A stretch of DNA of 49,976 nucleotides from Rhodospirillaceae bacterium (GCA_018671895.1 JABHGV010000082.1:1-49976); one strand, 5' to 3'; counted from the first letter of the stretch, positions 17,456 through 27,358 are shown. Notes: a model not told the origin generated them from the letters alone. A program made the numbers and translations.

Positions 17456-19303
17456 ATGAACCGTTATTTCGAAAATTTCATCCAGCATTCGGGCCAAATC
17501 GACTCTTTTCTGGCGGCAACCACCGTGTGGATCGCGTTCGCCGCTATCGGCAGCCTGTTTCTGGGACGCGATAAAATTATCGAGGCCGTCCCCTTGTATG
17601 GCTGGGCGGTGGTCAGTTTCGCCCTGACCGCCCTGGGTGTACTGAAGTTTATTCCGTTTTCCACCCTTGGGGCCGCCGCCGGGCTGGCTGCCGTCGCCAG
17701 CGGCGTCATCGCCTACAGGCGCCAACAGCCTATCCTGCCAACAGGCACCCTGCGCATGGTCTTGATGGCCGCCCCACTGCTGTTGCTGGTATCGGCAATG
17801 GTTGGCTCGCAATGGGACGAGTTCTCCGACTGGCTGATGACGCCCCGGCAATTGCTGAATACCGATGCGTTCCCCAACGCCGACACGGTCCACTTGAGCG
17901 GCGTGCTCGCCGCCTATCCCTTCGGCTGGCATTACGTCACCTTCCTTAGCAGTCTGCTCGCCGGACGACTGGTGGAAAACGCGGGTGCGATAACCAACCT
18001 GTTTATCCTGCTGACCTTCGGCTTGCTGGCAGTGCGCCTGATCCGCACCGGACTGGGCCGAGGTGATTACGCCAGCCCCCCCGGATGGCAACTGGTGGCA
18101 CTCGGCGGATTGCTGGCAACCTTGCTCAACACCACATTCGCACAAAAAGTCGCGTTGACATCTTATGCCGACATCGCCACCGCCGCCGCCGCCGCCATGG
18201 GTGCCGTGATCGGCTGGTATATGCTGGATGCGCTGGCCAAGAAAAAACGCGACGAAGTCCGCCATCTGGCCCTGCAATTCGGTCTGCTGATGATGTTGCT
18301 GGTCAATCTGAAGCAATCGACGGTGGCGCTGGCAGCTATCGTCATCGGGGCGGTGATGCTGGCTGGCCTCGTCGATCCTAAAATTCGGTTCCGGCAGTTG
18401 ATCGCCACCCTGCCCCGGATCGTCATTCCGTCGATCATCATTTTTGCGTTATGGCGTTATTACATTCTGATGGAGCTTCCCTCGCGTGAAATCTCCATCC
18501 GTCCCGTTTCAGAATGGTTGATCACTGATATTCCGCAGATCCTCTGGAACATGTTGGTGGTGCTATCGAAAAAGGGTGCCTATCTGGTCCTGATGGTCAT
18601 CGCATCCGGATTTGCCATCCGGGGGCTGTTCCGAATGCGCACCTCCTTTGACCGGTTGGCGGTGATCGTCGGTTCGGCATTTCTGGTTCACAACGCTTTT
18701 TTGCTGTTCGTCTACGTTTCCACATTCGGCAAGGCCGATGCACTCAGGGTGGCGTCCCTGTGGCGCTACAACATGCAGCTCGGCCTGCTCGGTGTTGTAT
18801 TCACCGCCTATGGGTTGAGTATCGCCTGGAAAAAATACGGTCGGGACAGGTTCGAGATTCGCAAAGTCGCCTGGTTGCCAATCGTCCTGATGCTGGCCGC
18901 CCCCTTCATATTTGCCAACAAGCTGCGCTTCGACAGGCACCCGCCGCTGCCCCATTACCGAGCCGTCGCCGCTTCCATGAATGACCTACTGAGTGACGGC
19001 GATCGCCTGACCGTGGCCGACCCGTTGGGTAGCGGTGAATCAGGCGAGATCGCCCGTTTCGAGATGGGTGGTATCGGTATTTACCGGAGCTATCATGCCT
19101 TTTATCAAAAGATGACCCCGGAAGGCTGGCGCAAGATTTTCTCAGGCGATGTCTATAGCCACGCCCTCATTCATTCAACATCGCCTGACCTTGAACAAGC
19201 CGTGGGAATGAAGCTTCAACAAAGCCGTTCCTATCTGGTGAAGGGCGACGGTCACGGTGGCTGGCAGATCATTCAGGAGTGGCCGTTCGCCGATCAGGAT
19301 TGA
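17456..19303 (+). CDS. Multispanning membrane protein, probable GT-C-like glycosyltransferase
   Basis: The product has 615 residues, with about 10-12 hydrophobic helices up to residue 500 and a soluble C-terminal part of about 115. A periplasmic-loop-like segment after the fourth helix has QWDEFSDWLMTPRQLL, which recalls the acidic DE motif of GT-C transferases. A later stretch AYPFGWHYVTF also fits this class. No family is recognised with certainty. It is divergent from the amidotransferase-flippase operon across 129 bp. A consensus TATAAT occurs at 17404-17409 in that spacer. It overlaps the convergent radical SAM gene by 10 bp. Context suggests surface glycan assembly. Confidence 0.65.
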   Translation: MNRYFENFIQHSGQIDSFLAATTVWIAFAAIGSLFLGRDKIIEAVPLYGWAVVSFALTALGVLKFIPFSTLGAAAGLAAVASGVIAYRRQQPILPTGTLRMVLMAAPLLLLVSAMVGSQWDEFSDWLMTPRQLLNTDAFPNADTVHLSGVLAAYPFGWHYVTFLSSLLAGRLVENAGAITNLFILLTFGLLAVRLIRTGLGRGDYASPPGWQLVALGGLLATLLNTTFAQKVALTSYADIATAAAAAMGAVIGWYMLDALAKKKRDEVRHLALQFGLLMMLLVNLKQSTVALAAIVIGAVMLAGLVDPKIRFRQLIATLPRIVIPSIIIFALWRYYILMELPSREISIRPVSEWLITDIPQILWNMLVVLSKKGAYLVLMVIASGFAIRGLFRMRTSFDRLAVIVGSAFLVHNAFLLFVYVSTFGKADALRVASLWRYNMQLGLLGVVFTAYGLSIAWKKYGRDRFEIRKVAWLPIVLMLAAPFIFANKLRFDRHPPLPHYRAVAASMNDLLSDGDRLTVADPLGSGESGEIARFEMGGIGIYRSYHAFYQKMTPEGWRKIFSGDVYSHALIHSTSPDLEQAVGMKLQQSRSYLVKGDGHGGWQIIQEWPFADQD

Positions 19304-20817
19304 TCCAGACGTTTGCGCCGAAGCATGTTGGCAAGCGCCATTTCCGATCGGGATTCCTGGGTGCCCCGATAAATATTGATCAACATCCGGAACGGGCGCG
19401 TCGGACGACGCAACCATGCTGACCCATAGAACAGAGCAACGCCGAACCAGCGTAATTTTTTCAACAAACCATCACTAAAATTTTCACTGTAGGAAATTGT
19501 CCGCGAAGCATCGGCATACGATCTGAGACTGTCGTAATAGGCATCATCCATGGCAAAGCCGCGTTGCTTGTGAATTTGCTCGAATAGTTCCGATCCCGGA
19601 TAGGGTGAAAACGCCCAGACGCTGATGTCATAAGCCCCGGCAAACCCCATACGGATAATAAAACGATAACTCTCGAACACCTCTTTCAGGGTTTCACCAG
19701 GAAAGCCAAAGATAATGTTGCATTTGACGTTCATGCCTTGTGAAAAACTGCTGGTGATCGACTCGATGACCGAGTCCGTCGTAATTTTTTTCTTAATTCG
19801 CGCAAGCACGCCGGGCGAACCACTTTCCGGCGAATAAGACAAATTGCGGCAGCCCGACTTGAACAACAGCCCCGCGACTTCATCGTCGATGGCTTCCGAG
19901 CGTGTGCCGCTTGGCAACTGCCATGTGAAAGTCAGCCCCCGTTCTTCAATCTTGTGACAAAAATCGACGATCCACTTTTTCTTGACGATGGCCGTCAGGT
20001 CATAAAAATCGAAATTGGTTGCCTGATAGGTTTTCTGATAATGCTCGATCTCGTCAAGCAGCAGATCCGGGTCGCGGGCAAGCCAACGGGTTGTCCACAT
20101 GGATGGGTTCGAACAGAAGGTACATTGGTACGGGCAACCTCGCGACGCCATCAACGGCATCGAACGGCCGCGGTCAACGCCGAATCCAAAGCCGCGCTGA
20201 AGATAGTTTTCAATCGGCGTTACATCCCAGGCTGGCACCGGAATGGAATTCAGGTCTCGCTTGCGAGCACGACGAGGATTAATAATCGCCTCTCCATTAT
20301 CGCCTGCATAGGCAATGCCTTCGATAGTTGATGCATCCACTTGCCCCTTCCCAAAGGCATCGACGACAGCAAGTGCCGTTTCCTCTCCCTCGCCAAGTAC
20401 GCAGACATCCAGTTCACTGTCCGTAATGCTTTGTTCTGGCATCGCCGTGACGTGTTCGCCGCCGCCGATCATCAGGGCGTCAGGGAATTTTTCCCTGATC
20501 CCGGCAATCAAATCGCGACAGGTCGGCCATTCGAAGGAAAAACCGCACGCGACGCCTATGACCTGGGCGTCGGCAGGAATACGGGCAATGGTCTCTTCCG
20601 GTGTCAAGCCATACAAAAAGCAGTCATTGGCTGCTTCGGTGCGCTGATCCAGTGCCTCACCAACAGCATCGATGAAGCTGACACCATGACCTGCATCGCG
20701 CAGAGTCCCTGCAACATAGGCGAGGCCCAACGGTGGTGTGAACATGGATGTCTGGTTGTTGGCCGGAACGACAATCGGCGAACGGATCAGACAAACTTTA
20801 ACGGACGTATCGGTCAC
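19294..20817 (-). CDS. B12-binding domain radical SAM protein
   Basis: From GTG 20817 the product has 507 residues. The N-terminal cobalamin-binding fold (about 5-155) shows TPPLGLAYVAGTLRDAGH, IGGGEHVTAMPE and LGEGEETA, typical of radical SAM enzymes of the BchE/PhpK type. It lacks DxHxxG, which is usual in this class. The radical SAM domain (about 220-430) has C228-PYQ-C232-TF-C235 for the 4Fe-4S cluster and ends in IIFGFPGET. These enzymes often methylate unactivated carbons or rearrange carbon skeletons; the substrate is unknown. GGGAGAAG at 20824-20831 supports the GTG start over the upstream in-frame codon at 20871. The glycan neighbours suggest a sugar or lipid substrate. Confidence 0.88.
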   Translation of the reverse strand: MTDTSVKVCLIRSPIVVPANNQTSMFTPPLGLAYVAGTLRDAGHGVSFIDAVGEALDQRTEAANDCFLYGLTPEETIARIPADAQVIGVACGFSFEWPTCRDLIAGIREKFPDALMIGGGEHVTAMPEQSITDSELDVCVLGEGEETALAVVDAFGKGQVDASTIEGIAYAGDNGEAIINPRRARKRDLNSIPVPAWDVTPIENYLQRGFGFGVDRGRSMPLMASRGCPYQCTFCSNPSMWTTRWLARDPDLLLDEIEHYQKTYQATNFDFYDLTAIVKKKWIVDFCHKIEERGLTFTWQLPSGTRSEAIDDEVAGLLFKSGCRNLSYSPESGSPGVLARIKKKITTDSVIESITSSFSQGMNVKCNIIFGFPGETLKEVFESYRFIIRMGFAGAYDISVWAFSPYPGSELFEQIHKQRGFAMDDAYYDSLRSYADASRTISYSENFSDGLLKKLRWFGVALFYGSAWLRRPTRPFRMLINIYRGTQESRSEMALANMLRRKRLDQS

Positions 20818-20871
20818 AAATAACTTCTCCCAGATGGCAAGATGCCACCATAAAAGAGGGGACTCCCACAA

Positions 20872-21777
20872 TCAATTACCGTCTTGGCCCTCGCCCGGAT
20901 AATCCGCATCCAGCGCCTTGATCAGGGCGGCGTGGTCCAGGTCGCCACCGCCCATGTCGATCAGCCGGTCATACAAATCCCGCGACAATGCCGTAGCTGG
21001 CATCTCGATGCCTAACTCAGAGGCCAGATTCAACGCCTGATCCAGATCCTTGCGCTGGGTCGTCACCTTGCCGCCGGGTGCGAAAGTATTATCGATCATC
21101 CGCTGGCCGTGGACTTCCAGAATTCTTGAATCGGCGAAGCCGCCTTGCAATGCGTCACGCACCTTTGCCGGGTCGGCCCCGGCATGACGGGCCAGCATCA
21201 GCGCCTCGGCGACGGCCCCGATGTTTAGGCCGACAATAACCTGATTGGCGGCCTTGGCGACCTGTCCGGTGCCTGTCGGCCCGACATGGGTCAGGCTTTT
21301 GCCAAGAACCTCCAATACCGGTCGAGCGCGCTCAATATCACCGTCTGCGCCGCCAGCCATGATCGTCAATTCCCCGGCTTCGGCCCCCAGGGTGCCGCCG
21401 GATACCGGCGCGTCCACATAAGCGCCACCGGCTTGCGTAACGTCTGCTTCAAAACCGCGGGTCGCCATCACCGCCGTTGTTCCCATATCGATGATCAGGC
21501 TATCGGGCCGGATCGCCGTGATCACACCATCGTCGCCATTCAGCACCGCGCCGACGGCATCGGTATCGGCGACCATAATAACGACCACATCGGCATCACG
21601 CGCCACATCGCCAGGACTGCCCGCGGCGATCGCTCCGTCGGCCACTGCCATCGCCAGGGGGTCAGGCGAGCGGTTCCAGGCAACGACGCCAGCTCCGGCC
21701 TCCACTAAATTACGGCACATGTGACGTCCCATCAGCCCCAGGCCGATAAACCCGATTGTCTGTCCCTTGAGTGTCAT
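20872..21777 (-). CDS. 3-hydroxyisobutyrate dehydrogenase-family oxidoreductase
   Basis: A beta-hydroxyacid dehydrogenase of 301 residues using NAD(P). The N-terminal Rossmann fold has GFIGLGLMGRHM (9-20), the substrate motif DAPVSGG is at 122-128, and the catalytic lysine lies in GTGQVAKAANQ (Lys175). The C-terminal helical domain is complete. The substrate could be 3-hydroxyisobutyrate, tartronate semialdehyde or a similar acid; sequence reading alone does not decide. ATG 21777 lies one base past the stop of the DinG-type helicase gene and fits the family N-terminus. The upstream in-frame ATG at 21828 would lie in the helicase gene and adds 17 atypical residues. Confidence 0.92.
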   Translation of the reverse strand: MTLKGQTIGFIGLGLMGRHMCRNLVEAGAGVVAWNRSPDPLAMAVADGAIAAGSPGDVARDADVVVIMVADTDAVGAVLNGDDGVITAIRPDSLIIDMGTTAVMATRGFEADVTQAGGAYVDAPVSGGTLGAEAGELTIMAGGADGDIERARPVLEVLGKSLTHVGPTGTGQVAKAANQVIVGLNIGAVAEALMLARHAGADPAKVRDALQGGFADSRILEVHGQRMIDNTFAPGGKVTTQRKDLDQALNLASELGIEMPATALSRDLYDRLIDMGGGDLDHAALIKALDADYPGEGQDGN

Positions 21778-21778
21778 T

Positions 21779-24562
21779 TCAATCGTCCTCTTCATCCGGC
21801 AAAAACGCCCGCACTTCCGCGATGGCATCTTTCAGTCCCATGCGTTCGGCCCTGACGCCATCAGGAAACCCGCCCAACAAGCGGGTCGGCAGTGCCCTGT
21901 CGAGCATGACGAAGATGCCCTTGTCCGTTTTCCGGCGCAAAAGCCGACCATAGGCCTGCTTCAGTTTAAGCCGTGTCAGCATTTCATCATAGTGACGTCC
22001 GCCGAAAGCCTCACGTCGGGCCCTGTGCAGGATATCGGGGCGTGGCCACGGCACCCGGTCGAAGACGATCATGCGCAACGAGCGCCCCGGAACATCGATG
22101 CCGTCGCGCACCGCATCGGTTCCCAGCAGACAGGCATTTTCCTCGGCCCGGAAGATATCAATCAGGGTGCCGGTATCCAGGTCGTCCATGTGCTGAGCCA
22201 GCACCTGCACCCCGGCTTCATCAAGCGGGGCGGCGATACGGTCATAGACGCCGCGCAATCGCGAAATCGCCGTAAACAAGCCCAGCCCGCCGCCGCCGGA
22301 CGCCATGAACAGTTCACGATAGGCCGCCGCCACCTGTTCGGTATTGCTTTTATCGACATCGCCAACGACCAGCACCCGGGTCCGGGCGGCATAATCAAAG
22401 GGCGAGGATACCGTCGACAGCACCGCCGGCGACATTAGATGCGAAGCACCGGTGCGTGCCTTGGCATCGCCCCATTGGTCAGAGATATCGTCGCTGGTCG
22501 GGTCCGCCGGATCACTCTCCGGCAGGCTGTCGAGCAATGTCGCCGATGTTATCAGTGCGCCATGGGCTGGTTCCAGCACGGCCTCGGCAAAGGGTTCCGT
22601 CGGGTCGACCCAGTGACGATGCAGGCCAACATCCATTTCATGACCGTCGCGGCGCTCGACACTAAACCAGTCGACGACCTTTTCCGGGGTTTCGTCATGC
22701 AGGGATTTCAACATCGCCGTCCATGCCGACAATTGCTGCACACCCCGCCTTTCCAGACTCTTGGCGATGCCTTCAATCCGGTTGCGGGTGGCGCTGTCGA
22801 GCGTATCGGCCTCGACATCAAGCAGCCGCATCAATGCCTGAACAAGGTCTTTCAGTGGGCGGGCCAAACGTGACAACGCCGCCTGAAAGGCCCCGGCGGC
22901 ATCAATCAGGCCGGGGACAGGTTCCTCGGTTCCGGCTTCCAGGCTGTATGACGAACCCGGCCCCTTGTCGCGGGCATAGACCTGTTGGCGAACGGCGGTG
23001 AAAAAATTTTCCGCAGGGCCGATGGGCTCGCCGCCGCCGATGCGCTGTCGCCATCCAGCGCCCGGCAGGGCACGCGCCGCCCGCATTGCCTCATCGAGCG
23101 CCAGCATGGCATCGTCGTCTCCGGCAATCAGGTCGCCAACACGCGCTTTCAGCCCACGCGAACGCGAACGCTTGTTGTCTTCGGCACCGACCAGCCAACG
23201 CCTCAGGTCCGAACATTCGTATCCCGTCAGGTCGGCGGAAAAGGCGCTGTCGGCGGCACCGAACACATGGTGACCTTCGTCGAAAACATAGCGTGTCGGC
23301 AGGTCGCCGCTGTCACCGCCCAGCGCCGCCTGAATCATCACCAGCGCATGATTGGCGACGACGATTTTCGCCAACTTGGCACGTCGAATCGTGCGTTCGA
23401 TAAAGCATCGGCCATAATGAGTACAGGCTGAATACGTACATTCGCCGCGCTTGTCGGTCAGTTCGACCGTCACCGCCCGGCCCAGTAAATCAATTAGCCA
23501 TGACGGAAAATCACCGCCGACCATATCGCCGTCCCTGGACGCCATCGCCCACCGCGCCATCAGGCCCAGCGCGACGGCATCCTGGCCGGACCCGGTCGCG
23601 AGTCGTCCAACCGCTTCCTGATAATTCAGCAGACAGAAATAATTTTCCCGGCCCTTGCGTATAACCACCTTGGCCGCCTTTTCTTCCGGGTCCGGGTACA
23701 GGCGGTCCAGTTCACCATCCAGCTGACGTTGCAGGTTGCGGGTGAAAGTGCTGACCCAGACCGCGCCGTCGTTCTTTTCAGCCCAGACACTGGCAGGCGC
23801 AATATAACCCAGCGTCTTGCCGACGCCGGTTCCGGCATCGGCCAGCACGATATTCGGCTCGCCAGCCCGGTGCCGGGCCAGAAAAGCCGCCGAGACATCG
23901 CCGCTATAGGTCATTTGCTCCGGTCTTTCCTCGGCACCCGGCCCCAACAGTTTCATCAGTTGTGCCCGTGCCTCGACCGCTTCCACCGGCAGGTCCCGCG
24001 GCGGTGTCGGCTCGGCCCTGTCCTGCCATTCCGGCATCCTCTCCCACACGGCAAGCCCGGCTGAAACGTTGCCCGAATGGGGTTCGTCAGCTCCGCCAAG
24101 GGCCGCCAGCACCGCCTGGGCCCATGGCCAACCGCCCCGCTGCATCGCCCAGGCAATAGCCGTGGTTTTTCTATCGGATGGCAGGGCCGCCAGTTCCCCC
24201 AGCAAGGCCCGGGCGGCGAGCGACAAGCACTCGGCCTCTTTCTCGTGACTGCCGGGCATCGCCAAATCAAGTTCGGCGGCAAGACCGCGCGGCATCGGCA
24301 AGGCAAAACGGGCCGGACGCACAAAGGCGAACAGTTCAAGCAGGTCATAGACCTGAAACGGTTTCGCCCGCAGGCGTTTGAAAAAACTGCCACCGTGGCA
24401 GACCATCGGCGGGCTGCCCGGGTGCAGACGCCCGGCCGTTTCTTTCAGACTCAGGCTTTCGACCTCGCCGTCCGACGTCAGCCAGACCGCACCCCGCACC
24501 CCGACGACAACCGCAGGCGCGTCGGGAACCAAAACTTCGTTGATGGACGGGGAATCGGACAT
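21779..24562 (-). CDS. DinG/XPD-type iron-sulfur ATP-dependent DNA helicase
   Basis: A superfamily 2 5'-3' DNA helicase of 927 residues. A 220-residue N-terminal extension without an evident nuclease motif precedes the helicase core. The core has a Q motif near RPEQMTYS, Walker A GTGVGKT (244-250), four cluster cysteines (C310, C375, C380, C386), a DEGH box (428-431, the form also seen in E. coli DinG), ITSATLL, and the late motifs LLGTDAVRDGIDVPG and QAYGRLLRR. It probably resolves R-loops or G-rich structures. The N-terminal extension is typical of longer alphaproteobacterial homologues as far as I recall. It is first in a probable operon with the dehydrogenase gene, one base apart. Confidence 0.92.
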   Translation of the reverse strand: MSDSPSINEVLVPDAPAVVVGVRGAVWLTSDGEVESLSLKETAGRLHPGSPPMVCHGGSFFKRLRAKPFQVYDLLELFAFVRPARFALPMPRGLAAELDLAMPGSHEKEAECLSLAARALLGELAALPSDRKTTAIAWAMQRGGWPWAQAVLAALGGADEPHSGNVSAGLAVWERMPEWQDRAEPTPPRDLPVEAVEARAQLMKLLGPGAEERPEQMTYSGDVSAAFLARHRAGEPNIVLADAGTGVGKTLGYIAPASVWAEKNDGAVWVSTFTRNLQRQLDGELDRLYPDPEEKAAKVVIRKGRENYFCLLNYQEAVGRLATGSGQDAVALGLMARWAMASRDGDMVGGDFPSWLIDLLGRAVTVELTDKRGECTYSACTHYGRCFIERTIRRAKLAKIVVANHALVMIQAALGGDSGDLPTRYVFDEGHHVFGAADSAFSADLTGYECSDLRRWLVGAEDNKRSRSRGLKARVGDLIAGDDDAMLALDEAMRAARALPGAGWRQRIGGGEPIGPAENFFTAVRQQVYARDKGPGSSYSLEAGTEEPVPGLIDAAGAFQAALSRLARPLKDLVQALMRLLDVEADTLDSATRNRIEGIAKSLERRGVQQLSAWTAMLKSLHDETPEKVVDWFSVERRDGHEMDVGLHRHWVDPTEPFAEAVLEPAHGALITSATLLDSLPESDPADPTSDDISDQWGDAKARTGASHLMSPAVLSTVSSPFDYAARTRVLVVGDVDKSNTEQVAAAYRELFMASGGGGLGLFTAISRLRGVYDRIAAPLDEAGVQVLAQHMDDLDTGTLIDIFRAEENACLLGTDAVRDGIDVPGRSLRMIVFDRVPWPRPDILHRARREAFGGRHYDEMLTRLKLKQAYGRLLRRKTDKGIFVMLDRALPTRLLGGFPDGVRAERMGLKDAIAEVRAFLPDEEDD

Positions 24563-24691
24563 GGAAGCGAATTATAGGGACGCCACAGCCGACAGACCAT
24601 CATCGATAATTTTTTGCGACGCCACCATCCAAGACGAGCTATTATATTCATGCCTATTGAACATACTGTGGGGGGGCGACACGAAAACTTG

Positions 24692-25921
24692 ATGGCTAAC
24701 GACAGACCAAAACCCGTCGTAATTGACCCCAAAGGGGGCCCATGGTGGGAATTTCCGGATGCCTTGTGGAAAAAGGTTACTGCCTTGCAGCGCATCCGAC
24801 TGCGCCGGACGGTGTCAGAACAGGTGCTACCGTTACTCAGGCAAATAGAAGCCCTGGTGCCTCGACCTAAAGAATCCCGTCTGCCCCACCTGAAAGGGCG
24901 CTCGCTTGATGATATCGAAAACGATATCCCGTTGACCGTATTCTCCCTGCAATTGCTCGACATCGCACTGGCCAAGAAACTGCTGACCTTTGCAGGCTCG
25001 AAAGGCAAAGGCCCGGTCGGCAGTTGTGGCATGAGTTTGAAACAGGCGCGCAGTTTTTTCCTGCGCGGGGCGGCAGAACGTATCATGGAGAATGCCGGTC
25101 ACGACCCCAAGAAACTGGATAAGCTTCTTGGGATGCAAGAATTTGAAGACCCGTCAATGCTGCACAAGCTGGAAATGATGGTGCGCTTCGACCCTGCCAC
25201 CCTGTCGGCGTTGCAAAACGGGCTGGGCAACAATATTGGCAAGCTGTTCGACTGCGATGAGCAGTTCTTCGTCGTGCTTCGCGACAGCAAACCGCAGAAT
25301 TTTGTCCATCCCCTGGCCAAGGTGCTGGGCAAGGATTTCAAGAAAATCCTCGATTGGGACGGGGCGTTCTTCGCCGCCATTTCCGAAGGCCTTGACCACA
25401 GCGCCAAAATCGTCGCGCTGGGAAGGAACATTCTGGATATCGAAGATGCCGAAATCATCCGCGCCCTTGGCCGCTGGCCGATTAAGGAAACGATGGTCAA
25501 CGACAAAAAAACCGGGAAAAGAAAAACCTATGTCACCCGCATCGGCACGGTGCGCGAGGCCCTTGGTAGCGAATTCCGCATTCTTCTTAACAGCGGACCC
25601 GATATTATCGACCAAGCGGAAGACTGGACCGCAGACGAGATCGAGCGGATCAAGTTTCACGTCGCCTATATCAATGGCGAGGTCATCACCACCCTATCGG
25701 AATTGCCCTTCGCTTACACGGTCAACATCATGGATGGCCTGTGGGCGCTGTTGGGTCGCGAATTCATGGAAACCCAACTTACCACCCCCGAATGTATTGC
25801 CGCCCTGAAGAGCATGGCCGCAAAAATTATCGAAATGGGGATCGAAACAACGACGGCGGAAAAAATCAAAAGCATGATCGAGAAGAATTTTTTCGACGAT
25901 CAACTGGCGCAATTCCAATAG
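24692..25921 (+). CDS. Unrecognised mostly helical cytoplasmic protein
   Basis: I do not recognise this 409-residue product. It has no signal peptide or membrane span. It is predicted mostly helical, with a basic patch (ALQRIRLRRTVSEQ), a glycine/lysine stretch (AGSKGKGPVG) and a charged linker (MVNDKKTGKRKT). A near-C-terminal segment VNIMDGLWALLGREFMETQL may be an amphipathic pair of helices. The frame extends upstream to 24614 with alternative starts at 24650 and 24614. ATG 24692 is preferred because the upstream residues look non-coding in style, but no strong ribosome binding site decides it. It lies 13 bp upstream of fetA on the same strand. Confidence 0.72.
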   Translation: MANDRPKPVVIDPKGGPWWEFPDALWKKVTALQRIRLRRTVSEQVLPLLRQIEALVPRPKESRLPHLKGRSLDDIENDIPLTVFSLQLLDIALAKKLLTFAGSKGKGPVGSCGMSLKQARSFFLRGAAERIMENAGHDPKKLDKLLGMQEFEDPSMLHKLEMMVRFDPATLSALQNGLGNNIGKLFDCDEQFFVVLRDSKPQNFVHPLAKVLGKDFKKILDWDGAFFAAISEGLDHSAKIVALGRNILDIEDAEIIRALGRWPIKETMVNDKKTGKRKTYVTRIGTVREALGSEFRILLNSGPDIIDQAEDWTADEIERIKFHVAYINGEVITTLSELPFAYTVNIMDGLWALLGREFMETQLTTPECIAALKSMAAKIIEMGIETTTAEKIKSMIEKNFFDDQLAQFQ

Positions 25922-25934
25922 AATTATCCCTATC

Positions 25935-26552
25935 ATGTTAAGCATTCGCGCCCTGTCCCGAGTTGGCCTTACGTCCCCCGGATTAGGCCCCATCGACCTG
26001 CAATTGGCGGGCGGTTCTGTAGCCGCCGTCACCGGGGCGTCCGGTGCGGGCAAGTCAATGCTGCTGCGCGCCATTGCCGATCTGGATGAATGTTCCGGCG
26101 AGGTGCTGCTTGATGGCGTCAACCGCGATACCATGAGCGCGCCCCAATGGCGCAGGCGCGTGACCTATCTGGCTGCCGAGTCCGGCTGGTGGGCCGACGG
26201 CGTCGGCGGGCATTTCAGCGAAACACAAGCCGCGTCCCGCCTGTTGGGGCGCCTGGGCCTGAACGACGACGCGCTGGGCTGGCCGGTTTCCCGCCTGTCG
26301 ACCGGCGAGAAACAGCGGCTGGCGCTGATCCGCGCACTGATCCAGAATCCGCAAGTGCTGTTGCTGGACGAGCCAACATCGGCGCTTGATCCGGATTCAA
26401 GGACAATGGTCGAAGACTTACTGGCCGAACGCATCGCCGCAGGTTTATCGGTGCTGATCGTCAGTCACGACGCGGCCCAGACAAAACGTCTGGGGGCGCG
26501 CATCTATCTTATCGATGGTGGACGCCTTGTTGATAACGGAGGGACGACATGA
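25935..26552 (+). CDS. fetA: ABC exporter ATPase, FetA/YbbL-like
   Basis: An ABC ATPase of 205 residues with Walker A GASGAGKS (34-41), the signature LSTGEKQ (121-127), Walker B VLLLDEP (141-147) and the H-loop His178. Its pairing with a FetB/UPF0014 permease identifies it as the ATPase of the FetAB exporter, which in E. coli exports iron and protects against oxidative stress. Its last four bases overlap the start of fetB (ATGA), the usual sign of translational coupling. The size matches small FetA-type ATPases. Confidence 0.87.
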   Translation: MLSIRALSRVGLTSPGLGPIDLQLAGGSVAAVTGASGAGKSMLLRAIADLDECSGEVLLDGVNRDTMSAPQWRRRVTYLAAESGWWADGVGGHFSETQAASRLLGRLGLNDDALGWPVSRLSTGEKQRLALIRALIQNPQVLLLDEPTSALDPDSRTMVEDLLAERIAAGLSVLIVSHDAAQTKRLGARIYLIDGGRLVDNGGTT

Positions 26553-27358
26553 ACTTCATCGCCCTTGGTTATGAAGACCTGACACTGGCCTCGCTGCTGT
26601 TGCTGTTCAGCGGCTTGCTGTCAATGCGCCTGAAGCTGAACATGGAACGCCAGATCGGCGTCGCCGCCCTGCGTATGGTCATTCAGTTGATGCTGATTGG
26701 CATGGTCTTGAAAATCCTTTTCGCCATGGTCTCGCCCCTGTGGACGGGATTGGCCGCGGCCATCATGATCGCCATCGCCGGGCGCGAAGCGGCGGCGCGG
26801 CAAACCCGAAAATTCACCGGCTGGTGGACCTATGGGCTTGGCACATCCAGCCTGATGCTGGCCGGGTCCCTGGTCACGGTGCTTGCCCTGACCACCCAGA
26901 TCAGGCCCGAACCATGGTTCGACCCGCGCTTCGCGCTGCCTATTCTGGGGATGATTCTGGGCAACACCATGAGCGGCGTTTCAATTGGTCTGGATCGTTT
27001 GTTGGGCGAGGCGGTGCGCGAAAAAGTCGCCGTTGAGGCCCGTCTGGCCCTTGGTCACGACCGTGCCAGCGCCTTTCGCCCACTGGTCCGCAACGCCGTT
27101 CGGGCCGGGCTGATGAACATCATCAATGCCATGTCTGTGGCCGGAGTCGTATCTATTCCCGGCATGATGACCGGTCAGATTCTGGCCGGTGTCGATCCGA
27201 CCGAGGCAGTCAAATACCAAATTTTGATCATGTTCCTGATCGCCGGTTCGACCGCACTAGGCACCTTGGCCGCCGTCGTCTTCGCCACCCGCCGCCTCAG
27301 CGACAACCGTCACCGCCTCAGGCTCGACCATTTACGTAGCGATATAAAAGAGTCGTGA
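26549..27358 (+). CDS. fetB: Iron export permease FetB (UPF0014/YbbM)
   Basis: An inner-membrane permease of 269 residues with about seven hydrophobic helices. Family landmarks are RQIGVAALRMVIQLMLIG, GMILGNTMSGVSIGLDRL and the cytoplasmic coupling region NIINAMSVAGVVSIPGMMTGQ. With FetA it would export ferrous iron or a related metal from the cytoplasm. The ATG overlaps the fetA stop codon. The stop codon lies within a downstream terminator hairpin. Confidence 0.93.
   Translation: MNFIALGYEDLTLASLLLLFSGLLSMRLKLNMERQIGVAALRMVIQLMLIGMVLKILFAMVSPLWTGLAAAIMIAIAGREAAARQTRKFTGWWTYGLGTSSLMLAGSLVTVLALTTQIRPEPWFDPRFALPILGMILGNTMSGVSIGLDRLLGEAVREKVAVEARLALGHDRASAFRPLVRNAVRAGLMNIINAMSVAGVVSIPGMMTGQILAGVDPTEAVKYQILIMFLIAGSTALGTLAAVVFATRRLSDNRHRLRLDHLRSDIKES

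Noticed and set aside
17378-18316. Open frame of 312 codons on the minus strand opposite the GT-C-like gene
   Set aside because: Gln/Gly/His-rich composition typical of an antisense frame of a hydrophobic protein.
19294-19303. Ten-base overlap of convergent genes as a sign of frameshift
   Set aside because: Both proteins end naturally. Similar short convergent overlaps occur at 876-883 and 46141-46144 in this compact genome.
21700-24600. DEGH instead of DEAH in the DinG-type helicase as an anomaly
   Set aside because: As I recall, DEGH also occurs in E. coli DinG, so it is normal for the family.
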